Shown one piece after another: positions 34,555 through 43,315 of a stretch of DNA of 53,913 nt. The DNA comes from Methanomassiliicoccales archaeon (GTDB taxonomy: Archaea > Thermoplasmatota > Thermoplasmata > Methanomassiliicoccales > UBA472). The notes beneath the pieces were generated by a model that saw only the letters and a program-made list of their open reading frames with translations, was not told the origin of the DNA and did no database searches. The translations under genes and the position numbers were made by a program. Positions within the stretch are counted from its first letter, which is position 1. Every line of letters starts with the position of its first letter. The stretch is taken from assembly GCA_026394395.1 (NCBI GenBank), contig JAPKYK010000005.1, positions 129,500 to 183,412 on the forward strand. Reading direction: 5' to 3'.

Positions 34555-36179
34555 CACCTCTCCCGCACGAACGCGGCGAACTCCGTGGCCATGTCCTCGT
34601 TTTCGAAGGAAGATCTCTGCCAAAGGAACTCGTTGGCCATCAGTGTGCTCGAGGGCGAAAGGAGAGCAGGGTCCTCGCTGGACATATCGAGAAGTACTCG
34701 CCGCAGGGCGATGCGCTGCAAGAGGTTCCGCAGACCCTCCTCATAACCGACCCCCCATCCGGAGGAGATCCGTCCGATCAGGGGCATGACGCGCTCGCTG
34801 AGATGGTAGGAACCGTCGTAGGTGAGCATAGGGAGGAAATCCAGACCTTCCTCCGTCCTCACCACCTCGGCCACCTCCGTGACCCGGCGCACCTGACCCA
34901 AGCCTCCGCCCGGACGCACCAACCCCATGGTCACGACGACGTCGGTGGAGGCGAAGGAGGCCTCCGGTATGCCCATCTCGTTCACCACCCGGTCGTGGAC
35001 CTCGCGTGCCCCGTCGCCGTGGATGGTGCCTAGGACCGAGGAGCCGGCCTTTCCTGTGCGCATGCTCTCATAGAGGGTCATGGCCTCCTTTCCCCGCACC
35101 TCCCCCACCACGATGGCCGATTCCCCCAGCCTCAGGGAGACGCGGAGCGCCTCGTCGGCCGCCTCCGCCCGGTCCAGGCCCTGCACCGGGTCCACCAGCA
35201 TGGACTGCACCTTGAAGCCGAGGAATTGCAGGGCGTGCACCGGGACCTCCCTGGTGTCCTCTATGACCAGTATCCTTTGGTTCAACGGGAACTCGAACAG
35301 CAGCGAGGAAAGAAGCGAGGACTTACCGGAACCGCGAGCGCCGCAAACGAGTATCGAGGCCCGTCCATCCACCAAGAAAGACAGAAGTCCAGCGGCCACC
35401 GCGTCCATGGCCCCGCAGCTGGCCAAGCGCAGAAGCGTCCAGGGAACGTCCGATCTGCGACGGAGGGCCAACGCCAGCCCGTCGGGGCTCAGCGGCGGGC
35501 ACAGAGCGGTCGCCCGCACCTCGCTGTCCCCCAGGTCCGTCTCTAGCACCGGGTTCGAACGAGAGAAAGGGCGACTAGAGCGGTACTTCAAACGGCTCAC
35601 CAGCCCGTTCATCTCGCTTTCGCTGACGATCAGGTTGCTCTCGCAGCGCCCGAACACGTGGCCCGGACCGGCCTGGTTGAGGGTGATGTAGGCCCGGTTC
35701 CTCTGGCAGGGGGCGTCCACATACACGTCCTCCACCCTCGGGTCCCGTAGCAGAACGTCGATGGCGCCCAGGCCGAGGGTGTTGCGCATGACCGCGTCCA
35801 GGAACTCCTCGTCGCTCTCCGAATGGGCATCCAGGGAGCGCACCACCGATTGCACATGAGCCTTCAACTCGACCTCTCCGCCTTTAAAGCCCTGAGGAGG
35901 CCGGGACCGTACCATCTCAATAGCCTTGGCCAGCTGGGACTGGGTCTCCCGATTGGCAGTGTGCTCCCATGGTAACAGGAAATAACGGTGACGAAGGCCG
36001 GAAGGATTGGTCAAAAGGTCGACGCGCCCGCCACGGACCTTCTTCTGGTCCAGCACCCTCCATCCCAGAGGTATCTCCCTTTCTATCCAGTAACCGGAGA
36101 ACGACGGCTTCACCAGCCGGTCGCGCCTAAGGGCCGGTAAGGCCTGCGTCATTCCTTCCTTCGCTGAAGGGGGCATCAT
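34554..36179 (-). CDS. Type IV pilus-like assembly ATPase (T2SE/TadA)
   Basis: 541 residues. An N-terminal domain (1-240) includes FLDAVMRNTLGLGAIDVLLRDPRVEDVYVDAP. The RecA-like motor has Walker A GARGSGKSS (about 288-296), the Asp box VIEDTREVPVH, Walker B ESAIVVGEVRGKEAMTLYESMRTG and the His box GTIHGDGAREVHDRVV. The arrangement is that of archaeal PilT/TadA-class ATPases. It powers pilin assembly with the downstream platform protein, to which it is translationally coupled, and overlaps the preceding Cys-rich gene by 4 bp. Confidence 0.93.
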   Translation of the reverse strand: MMPPSAKEGMTQALPALRRDRLVKPSFSGYWIEREIPLGWRVLDQKKVRGGRVDLLTNPSGLRHRYFLLPWEHTANRETQSQLAKAIEMVRSRPPQGFKGGEVELKAHVQSVVRSLDAHSESDEEFLDAVMRNTLGLGAIDVLLRDPRVEDVYVDAPCQRNRAYITLNQAGPGHVFGRCESNLIVSESEMNGLVSRLKYRSSRPFSRSNPVLETDLGDSEVRATALCPPLSPDGLALALRRRSDVPWTLLRLASCGAMDAVAAGLLSFLVDGRASILVCGARGSGKSSLLSSLLFEFPLNQRILVIEDTREVPVHALQFLGFKVQSMLVDPVQGLDRAEAADEALRVSLRLGESAIVVGEVRGKEAMTLYESMRTGKAGSSVLGTIHGDGAREVHDRVVNEMGIPEASFASTDVVVTMGLVRPGGGLGQVRRVTEVAEVVRTEEGLDFLPMLTYDGSYHLSERVMPLIGRISSGWGVGYEEGLRNLLQRIALRRVLLDMSSEDPALLSPSSTLMANEFLWQRSSFENEDMATEFAAFVRER

Positions 36180-36721
36180 TTTTCGACCCCTCCCGCGACC
36201 TCGGTTATGCGGAAACGGTCTGCGGCCAAGGTCCGCCGGACCCGGCGCCAGTCACCTTCCAAGGAGCCAAGGGCATCCTTCTGGACCTTGAGGCATTCCT
36301 GGCATTGTCGTCCCTCTCCCAGGCAGAACATATCAGCGTGACCGTTGGCCACCCTCTCTATGTACCTTGTCACCTTCTCTGTCGGCAATGGCCTGAAGCA
36401 GGGAAGGGAGCGTATCGACGCACGGAAGCCCTCCCAGGCCTTTTCAGCGGAGATCAGGGAGCGCAGGGTCTCCATCTCCCTCTCCCTTATCCAAACATGC
36501 TCGTCCCCCAGCAGCACCAAGCCGATCGCTTCAGGATGGGCATCCAAGGCGGAGCAGATCCCGGCCATGCACCTCTCACTCGGGGCGTCCAGTGAAAATT
36601 GGCATCCCTGGCATTCCATGTAGACCTCCCTCCCCTCCACGATGTAAGCGCACCCCTTCATCTCGACCGGGAGCGCTTGCTTCGCGGCACCGTTCCTGGG
36701 CATCTTCACGACCTTCGCCAT
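36176..36721 (-). CDS. Cysteine-rich protein of the pilus operon, unknown
   Basis: 181 residues, no membrane segment. Two Cys clusters stand out: YMECQGCQFSLDAPSERCMAGIC (residues about 38-60, spacing CxxC...CxxxxC) and FCLGEGRQCQEC near residue 145. These eight or so Cys could hold zinc or an iron-sulfur cluster. The gene is first in a coupled run with the ATPase and platform genes (ATGA overlap), which ties it to that machine. I know no archaeal pilus component of this description. The start at 36721 is preferred, since the frame upstream overlaps the divergent U32 gene. Confidence 0.75.
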   Translation of the reverse strand: MAKVVKMPRNGAAKQALPVEMKGCAYIVEGREVYMECQGCQFSLDAPSERCMAGICSALDAHPEAIGLVLLGDEHVWIREREMETLRSLISAEKAWEGFRASIRSLPCFRPLPTEKVTRYIERVANGHADMFCLGEGRQCQECLKVQKDALGSLEGDWRRVRRTLAADRFRITEVAGGVEK

Positions 36722-36800
36722 TTTCTTCCCTGAGCGAGGACGGTCGGAAAGCGTATTTGAACTGACAATTAACCGTAGGCTACGTTCCAGGGAGATTAAT

Positions 36801-38750
36801 ATGGGAGCAATCGATTCCGGGGGCATGGAGCTCCTCGCCCCGGTGGGCACGCAGGAAGCGCTGAAGGCGGCCATGGCCGGAGGAGCGGACGCGGTCTACC
36901 TGGGCGGGAAGGACTTTGGCGCCCGCCATTTCGCCAGCAACTTCGACGACCACCAGCTGGCCGGCGCCATCAAGATGACTCACGACCGGGGCATGAGGAC
37001 GTACGTCACCGTGAACACCCTGATCAAGGAGTCGGAGGTCCCGGCCGCCCTCTCGTTCGTGGAGATGCTGGACACCCTAGGGGCGGACGCGGTCATCGTC
37101 CAGGACCGCGGCCTGATGACCCTGATAAAAGAACGCTTCTCCATACCCATGCACGCCTCCACCCAGATGGGGATCCACAGCCTGGACGGAGCTATGTGGG
37201 CCAAGGCGCAGGGTCTTGAGCGGGTCATACTGGCCCGGGAGCTCGGCCTGGACCAGGTCACGGAGATAGCCGAGAGGTCGCCTGTCGGGGTAGAGGTGTT
37301 CATCCACGGCGCCCTTTGTTATTGCTTCTCCGGACAATGCCTTTTCTCCAGCTTCCTGGGGGGCCGCTCCGGTAACCGGGGCATGTGCGCCCAGCCCTGC
37401 CGCAAGAGATATTCGAACGGAACAAAGGAAGGATACCTTCTCAGCACCGCCGACACATTCGCCGTGGAGTCCATCCCTGAACTGATGAAGGCGGGCGTGG
37501 CCTCGTTGAAGATAGAGGGGCGCATGCGCTCCCCCCAGTATGTCTATCTGACCTCCAAGATCTATTCTCAGGCCATCAAGAGGGCCAAGGAAGGCGTGAC
37601 GCCGCTGTTGACCGAACGGGAGAAGGAACTGCTGGAAGTGGTCTTCAACCGGGGGTTCTCCGGCGGTTATCTCGTCGAAAAAGAGGTCATGCAGACCGCC
37701 TTCCCCGAGTCGAGGGGCAGGCCCATCGGACCGGCGGTGATGAAGAAGGGGACGTTGAGCCTGACCAAGGGCATGCTCGAGCCCGGGGACGGCATCAGCC
37801 TGTACCTTGGCGACGAGAAGGTGGGCGGCTTCGACCTGCGCCCCGCCGATCTCGTTGGGGAGGGCGTTAAAGCCTTGCCCCCCTTCCCGCTGAACGAAGG
37901 CCAGTACCTCGTATACAAGACCAAGGACCGGGAGTTCCCCAGCATTGAGGAGCTTATAAACCGGATCCAATTCCAGGAGGGGGAGGCGGTCCGGAAGGTC
38001 GTGGACGTACCGTCAAAAAGATTGCGCCGGAAGGAAAAGAAGGGCGAGCTCTCCTTCTACGTCTCCAGCCTGACCGTCTTGCAGGCCGTGCTGCCATACG
38101 CGGATCGCATCTATTACGATGGGACGAAGCAGGTCGAGGAGGCCGAGGCCGCCTGCCAAGAGACCAGCAAGGAGTTCGTTCGGGTGCTGCCCCGCCTGGC
38201 CCTCGGCGAAGAGGTATCGGGCGCCGGTCCGGTCATGGTGCACACCTCCGACCAGTACCAGAGATATCGCCACACACGTTGCTATGGTTCCTACCATATG
38301 AACGTCTTCAACAGTTTCACCGTGCCCCAGATGCACCAGTGGACGCTGTCCCCCGAGCTGAACCAGGAGGAGATGTTCCAGCTGCTCTCCGCCACCGAAC
38401 AGAGGTGCGAGGTCCTGGCCTTCGGGCGCATCGAACTTATGCTGAGCCAGGACCCGACCCTGCCCGAAGGGACCCTGGTGGACGATCGCGGGGTGCGCTA
38501 TCCTGTGCACCACGACCAGGAAGGGTTCGTACACATCCTGCACAGTACTGACCTGCTCATGCTGGAAAAGGTGCCGGAGCTCCAAGCCATGGGCGTTGAT
38601 TCGATAGGCATCGACGTGCGCCGGAGGCATCCAGACCTGGCGGCCTTCGTGGCCATGGCGTTCTTCGAGGTCGATCTGGGTGCGGTCGAGGAGCTACGGC
38701 GCAAGTGCGGACGCAGCAGCCTTGGACATTACCGCAAGGGAGTGTTCTGA
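36801..38750 (+). CDS. U32 family peptidase-like protein
   Basis: 649 residues. The U32 catalytic-type domain covers about 8-400: ELLAPVGTQEALKAAMAGGADAVYLG, DAVIVQDRG, IPMHASTQM, FIHGALCYCFSGQCLFSS and NRGMCAQPCRKRY, with the Cys cluster that in several U32 proteins (tRNA or ubiquinone hydroxylation factors) binds an Fe4S4 cluster. A second, less conserved domain extends to the C-terminus. U32 proteins include RNA-modification and prenylation enzymes as well as collagenases; the substrate is not evident. It sits between the two halves of the pilus locus but is a common archaeal gene. Confidence 0.92.
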   Translation: MGAIDSGGMELLAPVGTQEALKAAMAGGADAVYLGGKDFGARHFASNFDDHQLAGAIKMTHDRGMRTYVTVNTLIKESEVPAALSFVEMLDTLGADAVIVQDRGLMTLIKERFSIPMHASTQMGIHSLDGAMWAKAQGLERVILARELGLDQVTEIAERSPVGVEVFIHGALCYCFSGQCLFSSFLGGRSGNRGMCAQPCRKRYSNGTKEGYLLSTADTFAVESIPELMKAGVASLKIEGRMRSPQYVYLTSKIYSQAIKRAKEGVTPLLTEREKELLEVVFNRGFSGGYLVEKEVMQTAFPESRGRPIGPAVMKKGTLSLTKGMLEPGDGISLYLGDEKVGGFDLRPADLVGEGVKALPPFPLNEGQYLVYKTKDREFPSIEELINRIQFQEGEAVRKVVDVPSKRLRRKEKKGELSFYVSSLTVLQAVLPYADRIYYDGTKQVEEAEAACQETSKEFVRVLPRLALGEEVSGAGPVMVHTSDQYQRYRHTRCYGSYHMNVFNSFTVPQMHQWTLSPELNQEEMFQLLSATEQRCEVLAFGRIELMLSQDPTLPEGTLVDDRGVRYPVHHDQEGFVHILHSTDLLMLEKVPELQAMGVDSIGIDVRRRHPDLAAFVAMAFFEVDLGAVEELRRKCGRSSLGHYRKGVF

Positions 38751-38803
38751 GTTAAGCTACACTTAATGGTTAGCGGAAAGGTCCCTCGCGCGAAATCACG
38801 CTC

Positions 38804-39229
38804 ATGCGGGATTGGAGGAATAACGACGAAGGCGTAGGCGGCTTTCTCGAGTCGATACTGGCGGTCATGGCGGTGATCACCGCATCTTCGATATTCTTGG
38901 TCATGCTCTCGGTGAGCGCGGTGCAGGAGGGGCCGACCGTCGACGGGGACGAGCTGATCGACCTGCTGCGAGAACAGGGATTGTGGCCTGACGACGGTGA
39001 GGCGATCGAACTCGACCTTCTGGAGCAGCGGTTCGCCTCGCTTCCGGCCTTGCCCGAAGGCTTTTCCGGAGTATGTCTGAAATATAGGCCGATGGGCGAG
39101 GCGGAGGCCTTGCTGTCCTTGGGCGGCACGCCTCCATCTGGCGCCGCCGTGCTCAGCGCTCGCGCGCCTCTGTTACTGTCGGTCGACGGCCGAGCGATCC
39201 CGGCGACGGTGGAGGTGCAGGCGTGGTGA
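38804..39229 (+). CDS. Pilin-like protein 1
   Basis: 141 residues: a short charged N-terminus (MRDWRNNDEG), then VGGFLESILAVMAVITASSIFLVML, a single hydrophobic helix with an early Glu, then a soluble acidic domain. This is the layout of archaeal type IV pilins, with prepilin peptidase cleavage probably near the Gly residues. The head domain contains one Cys. It overlaps pilin-like protein 2. Together with the ATPase and platform protein on the other side of the U32 gene it supports a small pilus or secretion apparatus. Confidence 0.72.
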   Translation: MRDWRNNDEGVGGFLESILAVMAVITASSIFLVMLSVSAVQEGPTVDGDELIDLLREQGLWPDDGEAIELDLLEQRFASLPALPEGFSGVCLKYRPMGEAEALLSLGGTPPSGAAVLSARAPLLLSVDGRAIPATVEVQAW

Positions 39230-39693
39230 TGTCCAGGGACCGCAGGGGCTTGGCGGTCCTGATGGACGCCATGCTGTTCCTGGTAGTGCTCACGGTGCTC
39301 AGCGCCAGCATCATAATGCCTGGAACGTCCGTCAACGACGAAGGGCGGAGCGAGATGGCCAAGTCCTTTCACACCGTCATGCTGGGCGGGGAGGTCCCGG
39401 GCGGCGACGGCAGCGCCATGTCCCGGACGTCCTTGTCGGCCTACATAATCCTGACGTCTCAGGACGGCCCTGAGCCGACCGCGGAAGAACTGGAGCGCAT
39501 CGGGATGGCGGTGAACAGAACGATACAGGAGATAGAAAGTATGGGCCAAACGGCCTGGTGGACCCTGGTCATCGACGAGGAGAAGTACGTATTCGGCCAA
39601 AGGTGCGAAGGCGACGGAACCTCGTTGTACGTGGACCGCAGGGTGCTGAACGATGACTCGTCCGTCCTCTGCTTCTTGACCATCGCCGCCTAA
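39226..39693 (+). CDS. Pilin-like protein 2
   Basis: 155 residues. MSRDRRG precedes a hydrophobic helix (LAVLMDAMLFLVVLTVLSASIIM), which fits a class III signal peptide cleaved after RRG. The remainder is a soluble beta-rich domain. The ATG at 39226 overlaps the stop of the first pilin gene, so the two are coupled. It may be a minor pilin. The stop overlaps that of the convergent zinc-ribbon membrane protein. Confidence 0.72.
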   Translation: MMSRDRRGLAVLMDAMLFLVVLTVLSASIIMPGTSVNDEGRSEMAKSFHTVMLGGEVPGGDGSAMSRTSLSAYIILTSQDGPEPTAEELERIGMAVNRTIQEIESMGQTAWWTLVIDEEKYVFGQRCEGDGTSLYVDRRVLNDDSSVLCFLTIAA

Positions 39694-40004
39694 CGCACCT
39701 TGCCGACCATTTTGATGGCTAGCTGGGTCGTCCGGTTCAGTTCGATATAGTAAAAGACCATGGCCAGGATCAGGGAGCCGAACATGACGTAGAGACGGTA
39801 ATCCCCCAGCCCTATGTCCGTCCCGATCATCTCCAGGACCACGAACACGGCGCCCACGACGCTGAGGACGCAGGTCAGGTATCCGTAGATGGACATGGGT
39901 ATGGCGATGATGCGGCTCTTCTGTCCGCAGATTGCGCAGCTATTAAAGTTGTGCCACGACCTCGGCCGCAGGTCCAAGCAATCCGGGCAATAGGTGAACT
40001 TCAC
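39690..40004 (-). CDS. Zinc-ribbon membrane protein
   Basis: 104 residues. Residues 5-26 form a zinc ribbon (YCPDCLDLRPRSWHNFNSCAICG, two CxxC pairs), followed by two membrane helices (about 38-60 and 70-88). The sequence is typical of small archaeal membrane-anchored zinc ribbons of unknown function. It is convergent with the pilin genes, overlapping them by 4 bp; a specific link to the pilus is possible but not shown. Confidence 0.75.
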   Translation of the reverse strand: MKFTYCPDCLDLRPRSWHNFNSCAICGQKSRIIAIPMSIYGYLTCVLSVVGAVFVVLEMIGTDIGLGDYRLYVMFGSLILAMVFYYIELNRTTQLAIKMVGKVR

Positions 40005-40044
40005 GTCTCCCTCATCAAATTGTCCGGTTAATAACTTACCCCGG

Positions 40045-40425
40045 TCAGGTCATTCCTTCCGTCTCGTGCTCCCGGTTCCAGACGGAATCCGGAAGGCTGC
40101 CGTAGACGTCGATCGGCTCTTTCAGGTCCGGTTCATCTTTCAGCAATTTGCCGATGTTCTCCCAGTTGAAGGACCAATAGAATATGCGCCAATTGCGCCC
40201 GGAGGCCAGCTGGGTCTCCTCCCACCTAGTGCTCAATATCCGCATGTCCTGTAAGAAGTAGAAAAGGCGGCGATCGTCATGGTTCAGGGCATTATCGATG
40301 ATCTCGTCGTGATAACCGAAATAGTTGAGCACGCGAAGGGCCACCTCATCCGCCACCGGGCTGCTAAGGCCCACGCTCTTGGTCAGAACCTTGACCACCG
40401 AGGCATGCCCCAGGTAAGGTCTCAA
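40045..40425 (-). CDS. DUF6015-like winged-helix protein
   Basis: 126 residues from a TTG start with GGTGAG about 6 bp upstream. An in-frame stop lies just before, so this is the only start. VLTKSVGLSSPVADEVALRVLNYFGYHDEIIDN followed by LFYFLQDMRILSTRWEETQLASGRNWRIFYWSFN resembles archaeal DUF6015 and the winged-helix part of transcription factor E, including the closing W-R-I-x-Y-W strand. The DUF number is from memory. It may act in transcription. The C-terminal tail is acidic. Confidence 0.72.
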   Translation of the reverse strand: MRPYLGHASVVKVLTKSVGLSSPVADEVALRVLNYFGYHDEIIDNALNHDDRRLFYFLQDMRILSTRWEETQLASGRNWRIFYWSFNWENIGKLLKDEPDLKEPIDVYGSLPDSVWNREHETEGMT

Positions 40426-40570
40426 ACGTGCTCACCAAGATGAATAGCGGTCTACCGCGCCTAAATAGCTTGGTAATGTATCGTAACATCAGGAAAGGAA
40501 TTTCGCTCCGCCCCCATTTTATTAATATACGGTGCGTTACCGTTTTAGCCGACAGGCACTGGAACCAGTC

Positions 40571-41204
40571 ATGATCATCGATTCCATCAACCAGTTCGTC
40601 ATCGACCTCATCAACGGTACAGGGTACATAGGCATCTTCCTGGCCATGCTGGTAGAGGGTGTCTTCACCCCCATTCCCAGCGAAATGATCATGCCCTTCG
40701 CCGGATATGTGGCATACACCGGCGAACTGAACTATTTCCTGGTCATCCTGGTCGGGTCGCTCGGGGCGGTGGTAGGTTCCTTCATCGCCTTTCTTTTGGC
40801 CTGGCACCTGGGTCGGCCCATCATCAATAAGCTCGGTCCATACATCGGGCTAGACCAGAAGAAGCTGGAGACGGCCGAGCACTGGTTCAAGAAATGGGGG
40901 GGTCTGGGGCATATTCATCGGGCACTCCCTCCCCGGCATCCGATCAATAATATCCTTCCCCGCCGGGCTGGCCAAGATGGACCGTTTGAAGTTCATCACC
41001 TTCACCTTCTTCGGGGCGCTGGTCTGGAACACCGTGCTGGTTACTGCGGGATACTTACTCGGCGAGAACTGGATGCAGTTCTGGAAGAGCACCGACGGGT
41101 TGGACTACATACTGCTCGGTGCTCTGGCCATAGCATTGGCGGTCTACTACCTCTATTACCGACACAAGAAGGCTAAGCTCACTCGATCATCAGGCAGCGA
41201 ATGA
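40571..41204 (+). pseudogene. DedA/SNARE-associated family membrane protein, frameshifted
   Basis: The N-terminal frame (from ATG 40571) reads as a DedA protein: GYIGIFLAMLVEGVFTPIPSEMIMPFAGYVA, then EHWFKKWGG. Near 40896-40910 the frame changes: IFIGHSLPGIRSIISFPAGLAKMDRLKFITF, the conserved DedA segment, continues one frame over up to the stop at 41204. One extra base in the G7 run (40896-40902) or the following G4 run explains it. DedA proteins act as undecaprenyl/polyprenyl-phosphate or lipid flippases. It may be a sequencing error, a slippery phase-variable tract or a real pseudogene. The 3' end overlaps the convergent CBS gene by 26 bp. Confidence 0.85.
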
Positions 41205-41625
41205 CGTCCTGACGGGAGAGCATGCCCTTCAACTTCCCCTTCTCCAGGACCGGCAGGCTGCGCAGGTTGAACTCCACCATGAAATCGGCGGCCGTGGATA
41301 TGTCGTCCTCCGGGGATACGTAGACGTTGGCGGCGTGCATTATGTCGCCTGCGGTCTTGCTGTAGAGCATCATGAACCTGCCAACGTTAACGTTCACCCC
41401 CGAGGTGAAGGCCTTGAGCAGGTCCAGCTTGCTGACCACGCCCACCAGGTCCTGCCCGTCCACCACCGGGAAGCTGTTGAAGTCATATTTCTCGAACATC
41501 TCCTTCAATTGCTTGAGGTCGGTGCTGGAGGTTACGGTCACCACTTCCTTGGTCATGACCTCCTTGACCTTTTTGCGGGCGATGTGACGTTCCATGAGGA
41601 TATCATTTACATTTAAGGCGTCCAT
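41179..41625 (-). CDS. CBS-domain pair protein
   Basis: 148 residues with two CBS motifs: VKEVMTKEVVTVTSSTDLKQLKEMFEKYDFNSFPVVD (about 20-60) and AGDIMHAANVYVSPEDDISTAADFMVEFNLRSLPVLE (about 90-130). Stand-alone CBS pairs bind adenosine nucleotides or SAM and act as sensors. No partner domain is fused and the target is unknown. It is convergent with the frameshifted dedA gene. Confidence 0.92.
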   Translation of the reverse strand: MDALNVNDILMERHIARKKVKEVMTKEVVTVTSSTDLKQLKEMFEKYDFNSFPVVDGQDLVGVVSKLDLLKAFTSGVNVNVGRFMMLYSKTAGDIMHAANVYVSPEDDISTAADFMVEFNLRSLPVLEKGKLKGMLSRQDVIRCLMIE

Positions 41626-41712
41626 TCGATATTGAACTATCGCTGGTATTTTGCGTTAGCGACATCGTCATTCCAATGAAACAGTTTAATGCGCCTTGCG
41701 GGATACGTCATC

Positions 41713-42456
41713 ATGGCCGGAGGTCAGGAGGGAGGCTGGGGGACGGTCAGGTCCATGGTCATGGACCCATGTCCCAACTGCCCGAGGGACCGGACGAAGA
41801 TGCCGGTCCATTTCAACCGGAAGGCCGACCCCTCCAAAGTTGATTTTTTGATCGTTTCGCAGGAACCAGGGTTCTGGCTTCGGCAAACAGGTTCGAACGA
41901 GGCCGCCGAACAGAAGTTGGCCGCGCTGTGCAGGAACGGCGGTCCGGCCGACGAGGTGAAGAAGGCTAATCCGCTCAGCAAGGTGCTGCAGCTCTTCGGC
42001 AGCTTTGACCCGGCTGAAGGGCGCGTATACTGGACGCACGCCCTGAAATGTGTCCCGGCCAACAGCGACCGGGATGTCAACAAGGAGTGGCGCAAGGCCG
42101 CGACGAAATGCCAGGAGCACTTCGTCAACGAGCTCCGGTCTCTGGGAAAGGATGAGCTGAACGTCATCGCCTTCGGCAAGTATGCCTTGGAGATGTGCCT
42201 GACAGTATTCGACGGACAGGACATCGACCAGGAGCTGAGCATCAGCGAGTTCATGCAATCAACGAAATTGCCGCTGAACTACAAGCATCGCTTCAAGGAC
42301 GGCTCGTCAAAGAACATCAACCTGTTCGTGTTCACCAATCCCTCTTCTGAGGTGGTCAAGGTCATGAAGAGCGGGGGGAAGATGACCACCGAGGAGATCC
42401 AGGACCTGGAGGGGAAAAAGATAAAGGACCTGCTTACTAGAAAGAGCGGAAGGTGA
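41713..42456 (+). CDS. Uracil-DNA glycosylase-like protein
   Basis: 247 residues. VDFLIVSQEPGFWLRQTGSNEAAE corresponds to the UDG motif with the water-activating region, followed by YWTHALKCVPANS and NVIAFGKYALEMC, the usual Rossmann-like strands of UDG families 4 and 5. CPNC near the N-terminus could be part of an iron-sulfur or zinc site, but the complete four-Cys pattern is not obvious. If active it would remove uracil from DNA. A TATA-like sequence (41677-41684) argues for the start at 41713 rather than 41689. Confidence 0.72.
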   Translation: MAGGQEGGWGTVRSMVMDPCPNCPRDRTKMPVHFNRKADPSKVDFLIVSQEPGFWLRQTGSNEAAEQKLAALCRNGGPADEVKKANPLSKVLQLFGSFDPAEGRVYWTHALKCVPANSDRDVNKEWRKAATKCQEHFVNELRSLGKDELNVIAFGKYALEMCLTVFDGQDIDQELSISEFMQSTKLPLNYKHRFKDGSSKNINLFVFTNPSSEVVKVMKSGGKMTTEEIQDLEGKKIKDLLTRKSGR

Positions 42457-42554
42457 CTTCACCATCGGGCGCCAAAGATGCTCTGAAAACCACCGGTCGG
42501 TCAGGCTATTAAGTTCGTCCAGACCAATCAACTTCGCTTTGCTTGAAGATCACT

Positions 42555-42659
42555 TCACATCATGAGGGATCCGCACAGCAGGCACTTGGTAGCCCCCGCG
42601 GGGTTCATCCCTCCGCAAACAGCACACTTCTTCTGGTCGCCTACGTTAGTTATTCCCAT
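42555..42659 (-). CDS. 34-residue zinc-ribbon microprotein
   Basis: Reading MGITNVGDQKKCAVCGGMNP then AGATKCLLCGSLMM, this tiny protein is essentially a zinc ribbon with two CxxC pairs separated by 11 residues. An in-frame stop lies eight codons before the ATG, and the gene lies alone between the UDG-like gene and tRNA-Leu. Short zinc-ribbon proteins are frequent in archaea and often bind RNA or ribosomes; that is inference here. Confidence 0.65.
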   Translation of the reverse strand: MGITNVGDQKKCAVCGGMNPAGATKCLLCGSLMM

Positions 42660-42722
42660 GGCATATCCATTGAGCGTCAGTCACTATAAACACGATGTCG
42701 TTGGATAAGAAATGGTAATCGC

Positions 42723-42809
42723 TGGTGCAGGGGTGGAGATTTGAACTCCAGAACCACTAAGGATAGGATCCTAAGTCCTACGCCGTTGGCCAAGCTTGGC
42801 TACCCCTGC
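42723..42809 (-). tRNA. tRNA-Leu(TAG), CCA encoded
   Basis: On the minus strand: acceptor GCAGGGG/CCCCTGC, anticodon arm TAGGA-CTTAGGA-TCCTA giving TAG, long variable arm, T arm TGGAG-TTCAAAT-CTCCA, discriminator A and encoded CCA (plus-strand 42723-42725). Its 5' half is nearly the same as that of tRNA-Leu(GAG) at 26710. Confidence 0.96.
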
Positions 42810-42833
42810 TTGTGATTTCGGAATGGCAATTTC

Positions 42834-43271
42834 CTATTTATCCTGTCGGTCAATGAGCTCTTGAAGCATCACCTTGGCGTTCTCCAGGGCCTTCTCCCGG
42901 CGCTTGGGGTAGCTCTCCACCTTGGCCCGGACGTGGATGCAGTCGTCGCCTGAGGAGACCACCAATTCCTCCTCGAAGGCCTTCTGCTTGTCCAGGCGGA
43001 AGAAGAACTGTCCGTCGTCGTCCAGCCTCTGATCAATGGATGATAGGAGCTCCTTCAGGTCCTCCCTCGACAGGCGTCTGAAGAAGGCTCGGATGTCCGC
43101 CTTGCGGGTAAGATCGCACTCCATGATCAGGATCTTATTGCCGTGATACCCTTCGGAATGCGTCACGACGGCCTCCTGGCCGCCAGAAACGAACTCCAGG
43201 GCTTTCTTCACCCTTTCCTCCACCTCGGTGGCGTGGCAGAAAGTGCGTAGGTCAAGATGGATGACGCTCAT
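42834..43271 (-). CDS. RNA-binding protein of the PF01877/DUF54 family
   Basis: 145 residues. HLDLRTFCHATEVEERVKKAL, EGYHGNKILIMECDLTRKADIRAFFRRL and DDGQFFFRLDKQKAFEEE define the archaeal family that resembles the ribosomal L5 fold and is often linked with the exosome or tRNA genes. It probably binds structured RNA. The C-terminal helix is charged. It lies just upstream of tRNA-Leu(TAG) on the same strand with a 25-bp gap and could be cotranscribed with it. Confidence 0.9.
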   Translation of the reverse strand: MSVIHLDLRTFCHATEVEERVKKALEFVSGGQEAVVTHSEGYHGNKILIMECDLTRKADIRAFFRRLSREDLKELLSSIDQRLDDDGQFFFRLDKQKAFEEELVVSSGDDCIHVRAKVESYPKRREKALENAKVMLQELIDRQDK

Positions 43272-43315
43272 CGCCAGGGCTATGGTAGCCTTGATTCAAA
43301 ATCATTTGCTGCGTT

